DNA from: Prillingera fragicola
Taxonomy: Eukaryota; Basidiomycota; Tremellomycetes; Trichosporonales; Trichosporonaceae
Reading direction: 5' to 3'
Assembly (NCBI GenBank): GCA_002335605.1
Contig: BEDY01000001.1
Span: forward strand, 2,728,001-2,792,000
Length of the DNA stretch: 64,000 bases
Shown here: positions 33,937-46,833 of the stretch, piece after piece
Layout: every line of letters starts with the position of its first letter
Numbering within the stretch: the first letter of the stretch is position 1
The notes under the pieces: generated by a model
The model's database searches: none
What the model was told of the DNA's origin: nothing
What the model saw: the letters and a program-made list of their open reading frames with translations, nothing else
Program-made: the position numbers and the translations under genes

Positions 33937-35507
33937 CTGGTGGCGACGGCGAGTTAGAGCCACGCCGGCTGCGAGACAGCGCAGTGTGGGTGTGGTGCAC
34001 CCGAGTGCCAGCGCTACAGCAATCAGCGACACTGTATCTGAAACGAGCGTCGAGATGCTCGAGAGTTGTACCGTATGCATCTGTTGTACAATGTCAACCT
34101 CGCCAGGACCAGGCGTTACTATCAGCTGAGCCAGGAGTCAGCGACGTACACCACCTTGCCGGCGGCACGGTACCATGCACACGGTAACTGCAATACTGGA
34201 GAACACGAGCTCCACGCGCCGAGGTGGAAAGCTAGATCCCATGGAGATACGAGCTACTTGAAAGCGTAAGCCAAGTGACGTCGACGAGGCCGCGTGCCGC
34301 GGAACGCCAGCCCTAGGCAGGTTGGACAGCTGATTGCCCTTTTGTCGTTCCAGCATCGGCTGTCTCGCCCCTTGAACAGCTGCTGTCGACAAACGGAGTG
34401 GGAGAATACGTCATGCTGTGGGACTGTACTGTGGCATATTCATGTTGCATGTCAGGTGGTGTAGAGTCAGCTGGTCGAGGTCGAGGTTTGGGATCTGACT
34501 CTTGCTGCTGCTGCGTGCCTTTGTACGTTCGAGTTGTTTGGTGGGCGGCCTGCTTTTGGCTCATTGTTCCAAATGCGGTCCCCTGTCCCCGCTGCCAGTC
34601 GTTGCACACGCGATACTGCTGCGCTCGATGCTGCGTAACAGAGGAGCACAGATTGGACAACGGCGGAGCAGTAGAGTGAAGATTCAGGGCATCCATCCAA
34701 TGTCAATGTCATGTCGTCAGGGGTTGCACTTCTTGGCTGAACAACAACTGTCCGGCTCGGACGACGACTTGTCATGCCCGATGGACATGCAGCAGCATCA
34801 TTGCTAGTACAGGTGGCTGCATAGATACATTGCTCCTCTTGTCTTTATCGATTCCTCCATCACTTTTACAATACTACTCCCCACGCTCTTGTAGCTTGAT
34901 TTCCTCAGCCACATCCCCAGGCTCATCGCGCATCACCCTCGCCCATCCACCACATCCCCTGCACTGTAGCCGGCGGCAACCCCCCTTGCATCCAGTGAGC
35001 GTCCCCGGGTCACAGTCCTCGAGCGTCGAGCTTCTAGACTTGGGCAGGACAAAGGCAAAGACCGCCGACTGGGCGTACATTACCCAAAGGCTCGGCGCCA
35101 TTTAGGGTCCCCGGTACCTTGTTGCCAAGCCCTCGTCCCAAGCCACATCGCTCTCTCTCTTCGGTGTGTCCCCCTCTCGACCTGCTCTCTCTCTTCTTGG
35201 TCTGGCCCACAGTCTCTCTCCCACACGAGCAGGCACGCACTCCACCCATTCCTCGCTGCAATCTCTCTCTCTCTCTCTCTGTGCACCATCTACGCTCCAA
35301 GACACTCAAGACTTGCCAAGACTTTTACTGCTCGGCTCGGCACCACTCATCCTCTCGTGGCCCCGGATTCACTCCATCTCATCCCCGGACCCCCACACGA
35401 CCTCATCTCTATCTCTACCTCTCTCCTCATCACTCTACTTCTCAATCGCACTCTCTCACACTCGCCCTCCACTACCTGCTTGACCACCGCCTCCGCAACG
35501 ACCCGAC
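33937..35507. other. Intergenic region with CT-rich promoter (~1.6 kb)
   Basis: No firmly supported gene. From 35105 to 35480 the plus strand is strongly pyrimidine-rich, with a (TC)n run at 35261-35280, the likely promoter and leader of the UBL3-like gene. Around 34830-35105 two opposite frames overlap. One ends KTADWAYITQRLGAI (plus). The other is Cys-rich, CKGGCRRLQCRGCGGWARV (minus, start 35101). Either could be a small gene, but I cannot decide and call neither. Confidence 0.45.
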
Positions 35508-36463
35508 ATGTCGCTCGTCATGTCACAAACATCACCCCAAGCCATGACGCTCGAAAAGGGCGCATCGGCAAACGGACCAAAGGTGCGTAACACGACGAGC
35601 GAGCGGCGAACACGACCGCAGCACCACAGCACAGCGACGACCAAGCGTCTGACGCTACCTCACCGCTCCACACTACTCCCCACCACCGCTGACACCCACA
35701 GGTCCTCCTCCGAGTCCTCGTAATCTCAGGCCAGGACCACCGCTTCACCTTTGAGCCCACCACAACCGTCCGGCGCATGGTACGTCCCCGTCGTCGACGC
35801 TCACAGCATGCATGAGAATCACAGCTGACAAGCCGACAGAAGGAGCTCATCTGGAGCATGTGGCCGCCAGGTACGTACGCACCACCACTGCCCACGCCCG
35901 CCGGCGAGGCGAGGAGGCGGCCGCCGCGGCGTCCCCGGATAAATGGAGTATACCCGGTTGGTCCGCCGCGGCGATCCCTCGTGACGGCGGTCGACGCATA
36001 TGCATGGACGCGGGTCGTTGGGAGGCGTGAGTGCTGACGCTGGTGCAGCTTGGACAGATCCATCCCAGCCCCCGTCACCGTCGTGGCTGCGTGTGTTGTA
36101 TGCTGGGCGAGTATTGGCCGACGACTCCACGCTCGAGGGTGAGTCTTCTTCTCGGAAACGTGTTCTCGTCTTCTTGGGCGGTCTCGTTGCTGGGACATTA
36201 TCCGGCTCTGCTGACACACCCAGCCAACAACCTTCCCGTATCTATCACCAACGACGGGGTACCGACGGTCATACATCTCAGCGTCCGCAGCTTTGAGATC
36301 AAGGGCGATGACGGTGAGTCCAGGCCAGCTTAGTAAGCGGCCGCTGACCGTATCAGCAGAAGCCAAGAAGATTGCAAAGGCGACCAAGGAGGCCCGCCGG
36401 CAGTCGGCGCCACCAAGGAATCGCGAAGAGGACGTTGGCGGATGCTCGTGTGTGATCATGTGA
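35508..36463 (+). CDS. UBL3/MUB-like membrane-anchored ubiquitin-fold protein with CaaX box
   Basis: Six exons, with introns 35583-35701, 35780-35840, ~35872-36049, ~36139-36223 and ~36315-36358 (inferred from GT-AG with in-frame joins). The protein has ~135 residues. A 25-residue N-terminus is followed by the ubiquitin-like fold: strands VLLRVLVISGQDHRFTFEP, helix RRMKELIWSMWP, then PSWLRVLYAGRVLADDSTLE and NNLPVSI, and strand TVIHLSVRS. A Lys/Arg-rich linker leads to the terminal CSCVIM. CVIM is a prenylation CaaX box with an extra upstream Cys that could be palmitoylated. This layout (UBL fold, RLIYxGRxL, then CCxxx) is that of animal UBL3 and plant MUB proteins, which act at membranes and not as conjugated ubiquitin because the diglycine is absent. 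Confidence 0.8.
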
Positions 36464-37269
36464 GAGCACGCAGACGGCTGCTCCATGCGCCTCTGCAGAA
36501 GCCACACCTCCCTTCTTGGCACCTTATCATCTCCCCTCCCATGGACGACCCTCCTGCCCATCTTGCGCATACACCCGCACGCACCCAGTTGTAAACACCC
36601 ATCGACCGCCAACGACATGTAAACCTTGTACGCCCCAACTCGGACCTCACCAGTATCGACCCAGAACCAGAACCAGAACCAGGACGAGGCCAGCGAGCCC
36701 GACCTCGAGACGATCAACGACGCTCCACACTCCACCCACAGTCCGCTTGCCCGCCACCCCCATCATCGTCCCAGACTGCCGCACCATCACCTACGTACCC
36801 GCATGAAAAACGCTGTTATATCCTGGGCATCTCCGTCGTCTTGTCTTGTGGATATCTATGCATGCCGTGCATTACGCGTCCTCGCGGCTGTAGAACCGCA
36901 GGATGATGCTTGGGTTACGTAACGAGAGTGGCGACGCTCGTGTCGATCACGACGATCAATCACCTGGTATCTGACGTCGATCCATCTCGTCCCTGCGGCC
37001 ACTGACAACAATGGCAGCGTACGCAGCATGAACTTACACTCTGACGTCCCAGCACACTGACCAGCTCACCCAGGAAATACGCTGCGCGTCTCGTCCTCGC
37101 TTCCCGTCGCGTCCGTCGCGTGCGACGCTGGCCTTAGGGCACTTGGTTCACGATTGACTGCGATGCCAAGCCCCGATATCGTCAGGGCACCAGCGCGTCT
37201 GCAATCTCTATCTGCGGCCCACCCTTTTGCGCGGACTGTAAGTAAGTGCTTGGAGTTCGCGACCTGATC
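36464..37269. other. Intergenic region upstream of the decayed nuclease-like copy
   Basis: No supported gene. It contains an (AGAACC)4 microsatellite at about 36660-36682. The N-terminal third of the intact paralog (39.2-39.8 kb) has no recognisable counterpart here, so that part of the first copy seems lost or diverged beyond reading. Confidence 0.5.
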
Positions 37270-38486
37270 GCTGCTGATCAGTAGAAAATGTGCGCATGAG
37301 TCGACGCAGCGGCGCAGCCGGCGCCGAAATAGACGTGCATCCCCCACAGATTCCGGTTCTGCTTCTGCCCAGTCCACAAACGTTGATGCTGGCCGCGACG
37401 GCATTGCAGCCTGACCTGGTGGTCTTGGCCGTCACAGCCTGAAGTCTGAGCCACCGTCGGACCTCGCGACCGCAACTCTCACTGCAACACGAGTTCAAAA
37501 TCGATTATGCGGCCGTCTGCCTGGTTCAAGGTCTTGCTCAGCTATGCAGCGCTCACGGAGCATTTGGCACGTATCGAGCCTACTGCTTGGCTGGCCGGCA
37601 ACTTGTTCGCATGCTACACATGGCGAGGATCGCGTCGCTATTGAGGCTGAAAATGACCTGGCCGCAGAGTTTGGTGGGGGCCTTATCAAGCCGAAGGCCC
37701 TATTCGACATTGCAGTGGATGCACTCTACCTGCACAGCTTGGAGCACGACTTTGAGCAAGTGCATTTTTCGAATTACGTGCACTCGGCCATGGCCAGTAT
37801 GCTGGCGCAGGATATCAGCTGTCCGTCGCTTGTGATTCCTGATGTTGTTGTTCGCCGAGCAAAGTTTCTCCAACGTTCCAACAACGTAGGGAAAGCCTAC
37901 CCAGACGCCGTCGTGACTGCCAATCGCCTGGAACCCAAAGTGAAGCGCTACGTCGACGACCACGCTGCAGCTGCGTCCGGATCAGCAAAACCAGCGTCCT
38001 CGTCTTCTGGAACGGGTCTTCTCCTACGCCGTCATCGCGCACGTCGTCGTCTCGCACACGGCAGCGTCGTACAAGCCGCCCACTCGGAAGAGTGACAAGC
38101 GTAGGGTCGATGGCCAGGCTTTTAAAGACGATAATCGAGGAATCAAAGGAGGAACAGCGCTCATGCAGCCTGATCGTAGTGAGCATGGCTCTAGAACCTT
38201 AGGGGCTAAAGACGGCGACTCGGAGGAGGAATCGTGTGACTGCCAGGATCCAAACATGCCCGACTGCGAGTTTCTCTTGCCGTCCATCACTCGGCATCAC
38301 TACGACGAGGACTCTTCACACGACGTACGCGAGTTGGCGATTTACAGGGCGGCTCTCCAGCACATTCGCATTCAACAGGTCACCGTCGAAGAGACGGGCG
38401 CGCTCGTCGCTCTTGCCTCCTACTCTGTGAAGGCGCCCGACGTTTTGCTTGATGATGAAAGCATCGTGGGACACATGCAGTATTAG
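37270..38486 (+). pseudogene. Frameshifted paralog of the PD-(D/E)XK-like protein at 39.2-41.1 kb
   Basis: Pieces in different frames align in order with the intact neighbour. VDAGRDGI and QPDLVVLAV match its VGRDGIRRPDMVIYG. LQHEFKIDY (37485-37511) matches LTAEHKYTV and keeps the E-x-K. AQLCSAHGAFGTYRAYCLAG matches AQLVSAQQTFGTYRSYCLSG. After a frameshift at about 37615-37625, EDRVAIEAENDLAAEFG matches LVAIDATEDLASEFG and LEPKVKRYVDDHAAAA matches MKSKVKRYLATQAAQA. After a further shift near 38.0 kb, QDPNMPDCEFLLP matches QDPSIPDCAVGLP, and the frame ends at TAG 38484-38486. At least three frame changes without intron signals indicate a pseudogene. Low-quality assembly is the alternative. Confidence 0.75.
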
Positions 38487-39161
38487 GGCGATACTGTGAC
38501 CAAGTCCGTCGGCCTGGCCGAGCCAACGTGGTGTGGCCGTCTTGGCGTCTTGGTCGGACGAGAAGGAGGCGTGTTTTGAATGCCACTGTAGGCGTAGTCT
38601 TGTTTCATGCATATCCATGTCGACTCCTCGCAAAAGCATACGGTACTAGCCCTCTCATCATCAACGCTGCACCCTCCTGGACCAAGAAAAGTTACTTGTC
38701 AATGGCTCCCACAGCTCTACTCGTCAATCTACACCCCATCCGGCCCAGCCGTGACATTAGCCACGCCAAAACAGAGCGCAGGCGGTGCGCTTCTCATCGT
38801 CGTCGGGGCCCGACTATCCACCCGGCTTCATAGACTGATCTCTGTTGACGCTCCCGGCCCCCCACGCCCGAGCATCTCAGACCCCCCTCTCTTGGGCGAA
38901 AGAGGGCTCGACGTCGAGGCCGTTGCTGAAAGACGCGATAAACATGTTTACGTAAATGTCCACTCTGCCACCTCCACTGGACGCGCCCTAAAACGACTAG
39001 TGGCCAACTACACTTCACTTGTTGTTTGCCATTCTCTCTTCCACGTCTTCTCTTCTCACAAAACTGTCCTCTCCCTGTAGACAGTCCTCAAATGTCACTC
39101 GTCACATCGGCATTGGCGTCACCTCGTCATCACGCCGCCCAAGAACTTTATACCAGCGACG
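38487..39161. other. Spacer between the two paralogous copies
   Basis: About 675 nt without a supported gene. It presumably carries the promoter of the intact copy; the 80 nt before its ATG are CT/CA-rich. Confidence 0.5.
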
Positions 39162-41104
39162 ATGTCCGGTACGCCTGTTGTTTCTGATTCGCCCACTCAG
39201 ACCCGAGCTGCCAGGCCGCTTGCAATGGCAAGGGTTACTGCCATGCCCTCAAGCCATCGCTGTGAGGCCTCGGATGCGACCATCACTCTCAAAGACTTCA
39301 CGCAGGTTGTTTCAGTGCGTTCTCCACCGTCGACCTCGCCACCGTCCCCAACTGGTCACGTGGATGACGAACGCTCTTCTACACCCGACCTTGTTCAGAG
39401 CAGTGACTCTGAAGCATCTGCCGAAACGCTGTTCCCTAAGCCAATTCCCTCTGTCAAGACTGGCCGCAATGCGACGCTGGGCACATTTGCCGCCGCAGTG
39501 TTGCAATTCAACTCAATGTCATCTCAGCCAGACCTGTCTGAGCCTCTGGAAGTCCTCGAGACAACCGGTGGCAACGAACATGACTACAACAGACAATTGG
39601 CAAACTGTTTCGCCATTACCGCGAATCGCAATCAAGCTGCCCGTGCCAAGGTGGCCACCGACCTCGATCTTGGATCTCGCTTCTGTGACGGCGGGGTTGA
39701 ATACATGAAGTGTGATATGCAACGCAGCATCACCACGCTTCGACAAGCTGCCGGGGATCTTCGTGAGTAGTCACGCTGATCGTCGCCACTGACAGACCAG
39801 AACCGAACTCGACGCCAACCCACTGTGCAGGCGACGGCTCGGTGGCTCTCGTCAGCGTCCCAGACTCTGAGGCTTCCGAGGGATCGCACAGGGAGAAAGT
39901 AGGACGCGACGGCATCCGTCGGCCAGACATGGTCATTTATGGCATCAAGGAATTCGCAGGCAGTCAGCTGACTACTGTTCTTCTCACGGCTGAGCACAAG
40001 TACACCGTGGAGCAGGAGAAGGTGTGCCTGGCGCAGGGCATGGCGCAACTTGTCAGCGCTCAGCAAACATTCGGGACCTATCGGTCATACTGTTTATCTG
40101 GGCCTTGGTTTACCCGCATGGTGCAGCTGGGCCCGAAGCTTGTCGCCATCGACGCCACCGAGGACCTTGCCAGCGAGTTCGGTGCGCGCGTGTGCAACAT
40201 TGGCGACCTTTTTCTTGCTATGGACACCGGACCAAAGCATCTCAGCCCCTCCTCCATCGCGCAGTCCCATGACCAGGAGCGTTTCATTGTTTTCATGAAG
40301 CACGCTATCGCGAACCTGCTCGAGAAGGACATTGAATGTCGGAGGCTGACTGTGCCTCCTGAGGTCACGGACCGAGCTCAGCGCTTACTCAAGGCGAAGC
40401 AGTCCTTCCTCAGGACCTCTCCGCAATTTGAGCCCATTGCGGCAGAGATGAAGTCCAAGGTGAAGCGTTACCTTGCGACCCAGGCAGCCCAAGCTTCAGC
40501 TCCCTCTGTGGCGCAATCAGCGTCCACCCACGACGACGACGACGCCCGTGAGAACCGTTCGGGTGATGGTGGCAGTAAACGTGGCGGCGACAGTTCCCGC
40601 GGAGGCAGTTCCGACAGCAACTTGGACTCGAACAATAGCGGCGCCGATGATGCCGATGGCCGAGCTACCTCAAACCACAACGCCAACGAAGACGCCGACG
40701 CCTACGACGACGCCGACACCTACAACGACGTCGACGCCTACGACGACTCCAGTGCCCCTGTTATGTCAAACCAAGACCCATCGATCCCCGACTGTGCTGT
40801 TGGCCTCCCTGTTTCGCCCGCATTTTTCTACAATGGGGCCGCCCCGCCTGTCGAGCTCACGGAACTAGCCGTGCTGCTCGAGGCCCTCAAGGACGTGGAT
40901 ATTCAAGTCGTCACGACTGGCGAGATGGACGAGCTTGAGGAGCTGGCGTTCGACTGTGAACGCGAGCGGGTGAGCAAGCGCACTCGAGCTGCTGCCGACT
41001 GTGGCGGGAGGCAGTCAAAGGACATGGCGTGGGCTGCGGCGCCTCTTGTGTCCCGCCCTACATGCCTCGCAGCGTGGCCCGAGGAACTCGATGGAGGCTG
41101 CTGA
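39162..41104 (+). CDS. Lineage-specific protein with PD-(D/E)XK nuclease-like signature
   Basis: Two exons: 39162-39762, intron 39763-39800 (GTGAGT, CTGAC, CAG), then 39801-41104, about 634 residues. Residues 1-200 are Ser/Pro-rich, then moderately helical. Residues ~238-330 read as a restriction-nuclease-like core. RRPDMVIYG has Pro242-Asp243, then VLLTAEHKYTV has Glu265 and Lys267, followed by a helix (LAQGMAQLVSAQQTFG) and a strand with YRSYCLSGPWFTRMVQL. PD...ExK with this spacing is the catalytic pattern of the PD-(D/E)XK fold. A helical region (VFMKHAIANLLEKDIE) and VKRYLATQAAQA follow, then an Asp-rich linker and a conserved tail beginning QDPSIPDCAVGLP. No family name is known to me. 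A frameshifted second copy lies 0.7 kb upstream. The nuclease role is inferred only from motif and order. Confidence 0.7.
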
Positions 41105-41254
41105 ATAAATGTAGCTATAGTGTGTAAATTCTGTTCGCGAAACCAATAATGTGTATACAGTATGTGATGACAACTTATGACGTCTGTTCCGGCACGCGTC
41201 TACAAGAACACACCGTTCATGCTCTCTACTGCACTACCCAGTCTGGCATCTACC

Positions 41255-43464
<2,210 letters not shown>

Positions 43465-44660
43465 TGTGCTGCTGCTGCTCGTGGGGATATGTGACAGCAG
43501 AGAGGTGTGAAGCAGCTGCTGTGTACGACAAAAGGCTTGTATTGACACGATGGAGGTTGGGCAGAGTGATTGGGAGAATGGATGGCGCTGAAATTGACCA
43601 GGCACGGATTACAACGGCGTACAAGGTGTCGGCCATTCTCTACGCGCGGTGAGGCCGACACCCCCGGTTGAGCCGTCGCACAGTACACGGCCGGTGGAGA
43701 TCTACAGGACAGGTCGGCCGCGGTATATACTGCATGGTTTGATCGTTATCACAGGCTGCTGTTGCAATGCAGAGAACAAGGCAGCGCAAGGAGTGAAGAG
43801 GATGATGATTACGTATTCAGGGCGTCACACCCAAGATTCCCCACGTGCCTAGCTGAGAGTGGAGACCCCGCAGAATGATCACATCCAGAATCCAGGCCTG
43901 GTCCCTCACCCAGCCAGGACAGGACAGGTGACAAGTAGCGTCTACGCTTTGCATATGCATTGAATACTAGCCTTGTTGTAGCATTGTCAGGTGGAGAGAC
44001 AGCGAGAAAGGAGCATGAGCTAGCGAGTGTCTTGAAATGTAAATTGTGCAACACAGTTGGGTGGCGTCTGTCTGACCACTAGGGCTGTCGGTCGAGCAAC
44101 GGCAAATGACTACTTTACCTCCTACTCCCCTTCATCCCCTAATACTGCCCTTGTCGTTGGTCGGGGGGGTCGTACTCTGCCGCATCGAGCATTAGTCTTT
44201 GCCATAGCACGCTGTGCAGCGTCTCACCAGTGTTGGCAGGAGTCGTGTGCAAGACCAGTAGTCTGTAAATTCGGAGGATTCGGCGTAGGAGGATTTCTGC
44301 CTCCTCTGGACGTCACTGCTGCTCGCCCGTATGCGACGCCATGTTGATGCAGGCGACAAGGTCCAGCCCCAGCTGACCATGACCGACCGGCCGAGCGAGT
44401 GGATGCCCGTCATTGCCGCGCCTTGGCCGCCGGGGAGGTGCTGCAGCAGTCGTGTGCACTGATGGCATTGCACTGGCCGATTTGTCGGGTGGTGGTGGGG
44501 CGGGCACACTCGGCCCCATGCTGCACCAGACCACCAACCACCGCTTCGCCTTTGCACCATCACCCACCTATACATACACTCTTTCTTCTACACTTTGCTC
44601 TTGACACCCAACACTACCTCACCCACCACTGCTACAATCCCCACCACCACGAGCCGCGCC
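43465..44660. other. Divergent intergenic region (~1.2 kb)
   Basis: No supported gene between the sirtuin start and the next plus-strand gene. The last ~100 nt (44560-44660) are CT/AC-rich leader sequence. Confidence 0.5.
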
Positions 44661-46526
44661 ATGGGCTCCAACCCCGTCATCCAGGCGATTCCGGTTCAAC
44701 AGGCAAACCCCACCTTGCACATTAAATCCTTTCTGAAGTCGATTCAACCTTTCAAGCTCGAACACTCTCGCGCAGGAGCTAGCTACTTTGCACGCTCTCG
44801 CGACTATGGCGACGCCATGCTCGAGGAAGACGTCATACGTGACTATGTCCGGCCACCGGCATCCCCACCACCCCGCCTTCTCTCTCCCGCTACTGAACAT
44901 GCGCTCTCGCACATAACAAAGTTGGTAGTACGGGTGGTGCGAGAGACACAGACCCAGCTGCCAAATGAGCGCATAGCAGAAATGGCAGTACAGGCGGTGC
45001 GAGAGGCGCTGGCGGAGCAACAACGTGAGCGTGGGAAGCATGGTCACAAGCGTGTCTCTGGACCACGACCTGCCCCCTACCCTGTCAGACCTAGGGCGCG
45101 TGATCAAGACGTCGATGACATTGGAGTGGTGGGTGAGGCGACGCGTGCCCCGACCAGCCCTGACGTCGAGCAGCAACGACAACTGTGAGTGACTCTGCAT
45201 TGCACTCTCTTGCTCATCCATGCCAGCAGCAATGCAACTGGACGACTGCAACGCGGTCACGCATCGCTTGACCGCCGCTCACACGATCTCACCGCCCCGC
45301 TTGCCAGCGGCCAAGCCACTCGGTGCAATGTGCGAGATGCGTCCGACGTGGACGACATGTTGCCGCGCCTCAGAAGAGACGACCGACACCGGCCTGATTC
45401 TGTCCCGGCGCGTGCAGGAAGGCTGACTGTAAGTTTTTGCTCTGCGTGTGAGATTCCTGGTGACGACGACATTGTCCTGACAATGAATGCGCAGATCCCT
45501 CGCGGCGGCATCTTTGCGCGTGGCGTTGCGTCCAAGCCACTCAAAGTGGCAGGGCAGCAGCACAGGACTGTGTTACCGCTCGCTTCGGCAGTGTTTGATG
45601 AGAAGCGGTTTCTCGGGCTCGACAAGTCGTCCCCACCGGTGGTGGCAGATTCGCCAGACTACGCTTCACCCGTGGGGACAGATGTGTTTGGATCTCAGCT
45701 GTGGCTTCCGTCGACCGCCGGCGTCTTGTCGTCGCCCCCGGCCGTCGGCATTCCCTCGCCCGTGGTTCCAAGCACGCAGCACGAGGACGTAGACCAAGGG
45801 TCTCACTCGTTTGGTTACGTAGTGGCGCCCCACCAAGTCCAACTCGCAACCAACCATTACCGAAGCAGTCATTTCTACCCAATGGCCCGCGACCAGCTCG
45901 CAGACCCGCTTCCCAGCCAAATGTACAACGATACCACGCACCCCTGGCCCCGGGCACCAGAACCAGCCTACCGACACGAAGAGAAGATGGTCCCAATCGC
46001 AAGCGCAGACTACTTTCAAGGGCGTCTCCAACCGCTCGTCCAATTCCCCAACCCCAACGTCTCCCCAACCCCAGAAGACTATCCCGTTGCGCACCTCGAG
46101 CAGCGCGCAGACGCGAGGGCAGTCTCAGCGGACCCACCCCGTCCCCTCCCACTGCATTACGACTGGCAGCGCCCTGTCTCGGCCCCGCCAAAGCAGGACC
46201 TTCTCCACGCCGCAGAGCCGACCCTCGGGCTACCCGACCACTTCGCATTCGACGCCTACGCCGCTCACGCCCAACACGAAGCCTACAGCGACGAGCAGGA
46301 AGGGAATCAGGACCCAGAAGCGTACGCCCAATGGGGCCACCCAGCGACGTACGAGACGTACGAGGAGCCACAAAACGCACACTGGGCGGAAGAAGCCTAT
46401 CGCTCGCCTCGTGGATCGCTGCCGCTCGCCTCGCTCCTCGACGGCTTGGGCAGCCATGACCCCGGTGTGGACCCACGCGCGAGTCCTGTCGGCGGCTACT
46501 ACGAGAGCAGCGCGTACTATCGCTGA
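44661..46526 (+). CDS. Large disordered Pro/Tyr/His-rich protein, unknown function
   Basis: Exon 1 from ATG 44661 (MGSNPVIQAIPVQQANP) to 45184, intron to ~45230, exon 2 to ~45429, intron to 45494, exon 3 to TGA 46524-46526, about 580 residues. Near the N-terminus there is a motif HIKSFLKSIQPFKLEHSRAG and two similar amphipathic repeats, LSHITKLVVRVVRETQTQLP and RIAEMAVQAVREALAEQQ. The second half is low-complexity, with many Tyr, His, Pro and Asp residues (HPWPRAPEPAYRHEEKM), ending GGYYESSAYYR. Composition suggests an intrinsically disordered scaffold or regulator, but no domain is recognised. The frame is long, spliced cleanly and ends 307 nt from a convergent gene. Confidence 0.65.
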
Positions 46527-46833
46527 GCCTCCCTCCTTCTGAGCGCACCTCCGACACGACTTTTCACTCTCGCCTCCCATACAACTCTTCCCCGATCGTC
46601 ACATTGTACCTCTCCAACGCACACACCATTGTTACTTGTCCGCATAAAGCACCTCATGTCCACACCACTGTCTGTACTCTCCCCGTCCCGCCCGCCGGCA
46701 TATTCCGTAGCCTGTATCCCCATTGTGCCAGTCCTGCATAACCATACAACGATGTCAATGATGCCGCGCCGCCAGCCGTCTAGTGGCGCACGAGACCTCC
46801 CACCCAGCCACTCACCCCGCACCCCGCAGCACG

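Noticed and set aside
34874..35101. Small Cys-rich minus-strand ORF (CKGGC...CRGCGGW)
   Set aside because: Overlaps an equally plausible plus-strand ORF and has no recognised family; not enough to call a gene.
35518..36735. 405-codon open frame antisense to the UBL3-like gene
   Set aside because: Runs across introns and exons of a well-supported spliced gene, and is Arg-rich without domains.
45541..46557. 338-codon minus-strand frame opposite the disordered protein
   Set aside because: Arg/Gly-rich shadow; the plus-strand frame joins cleanly to upstream exons and has the normal codon use.
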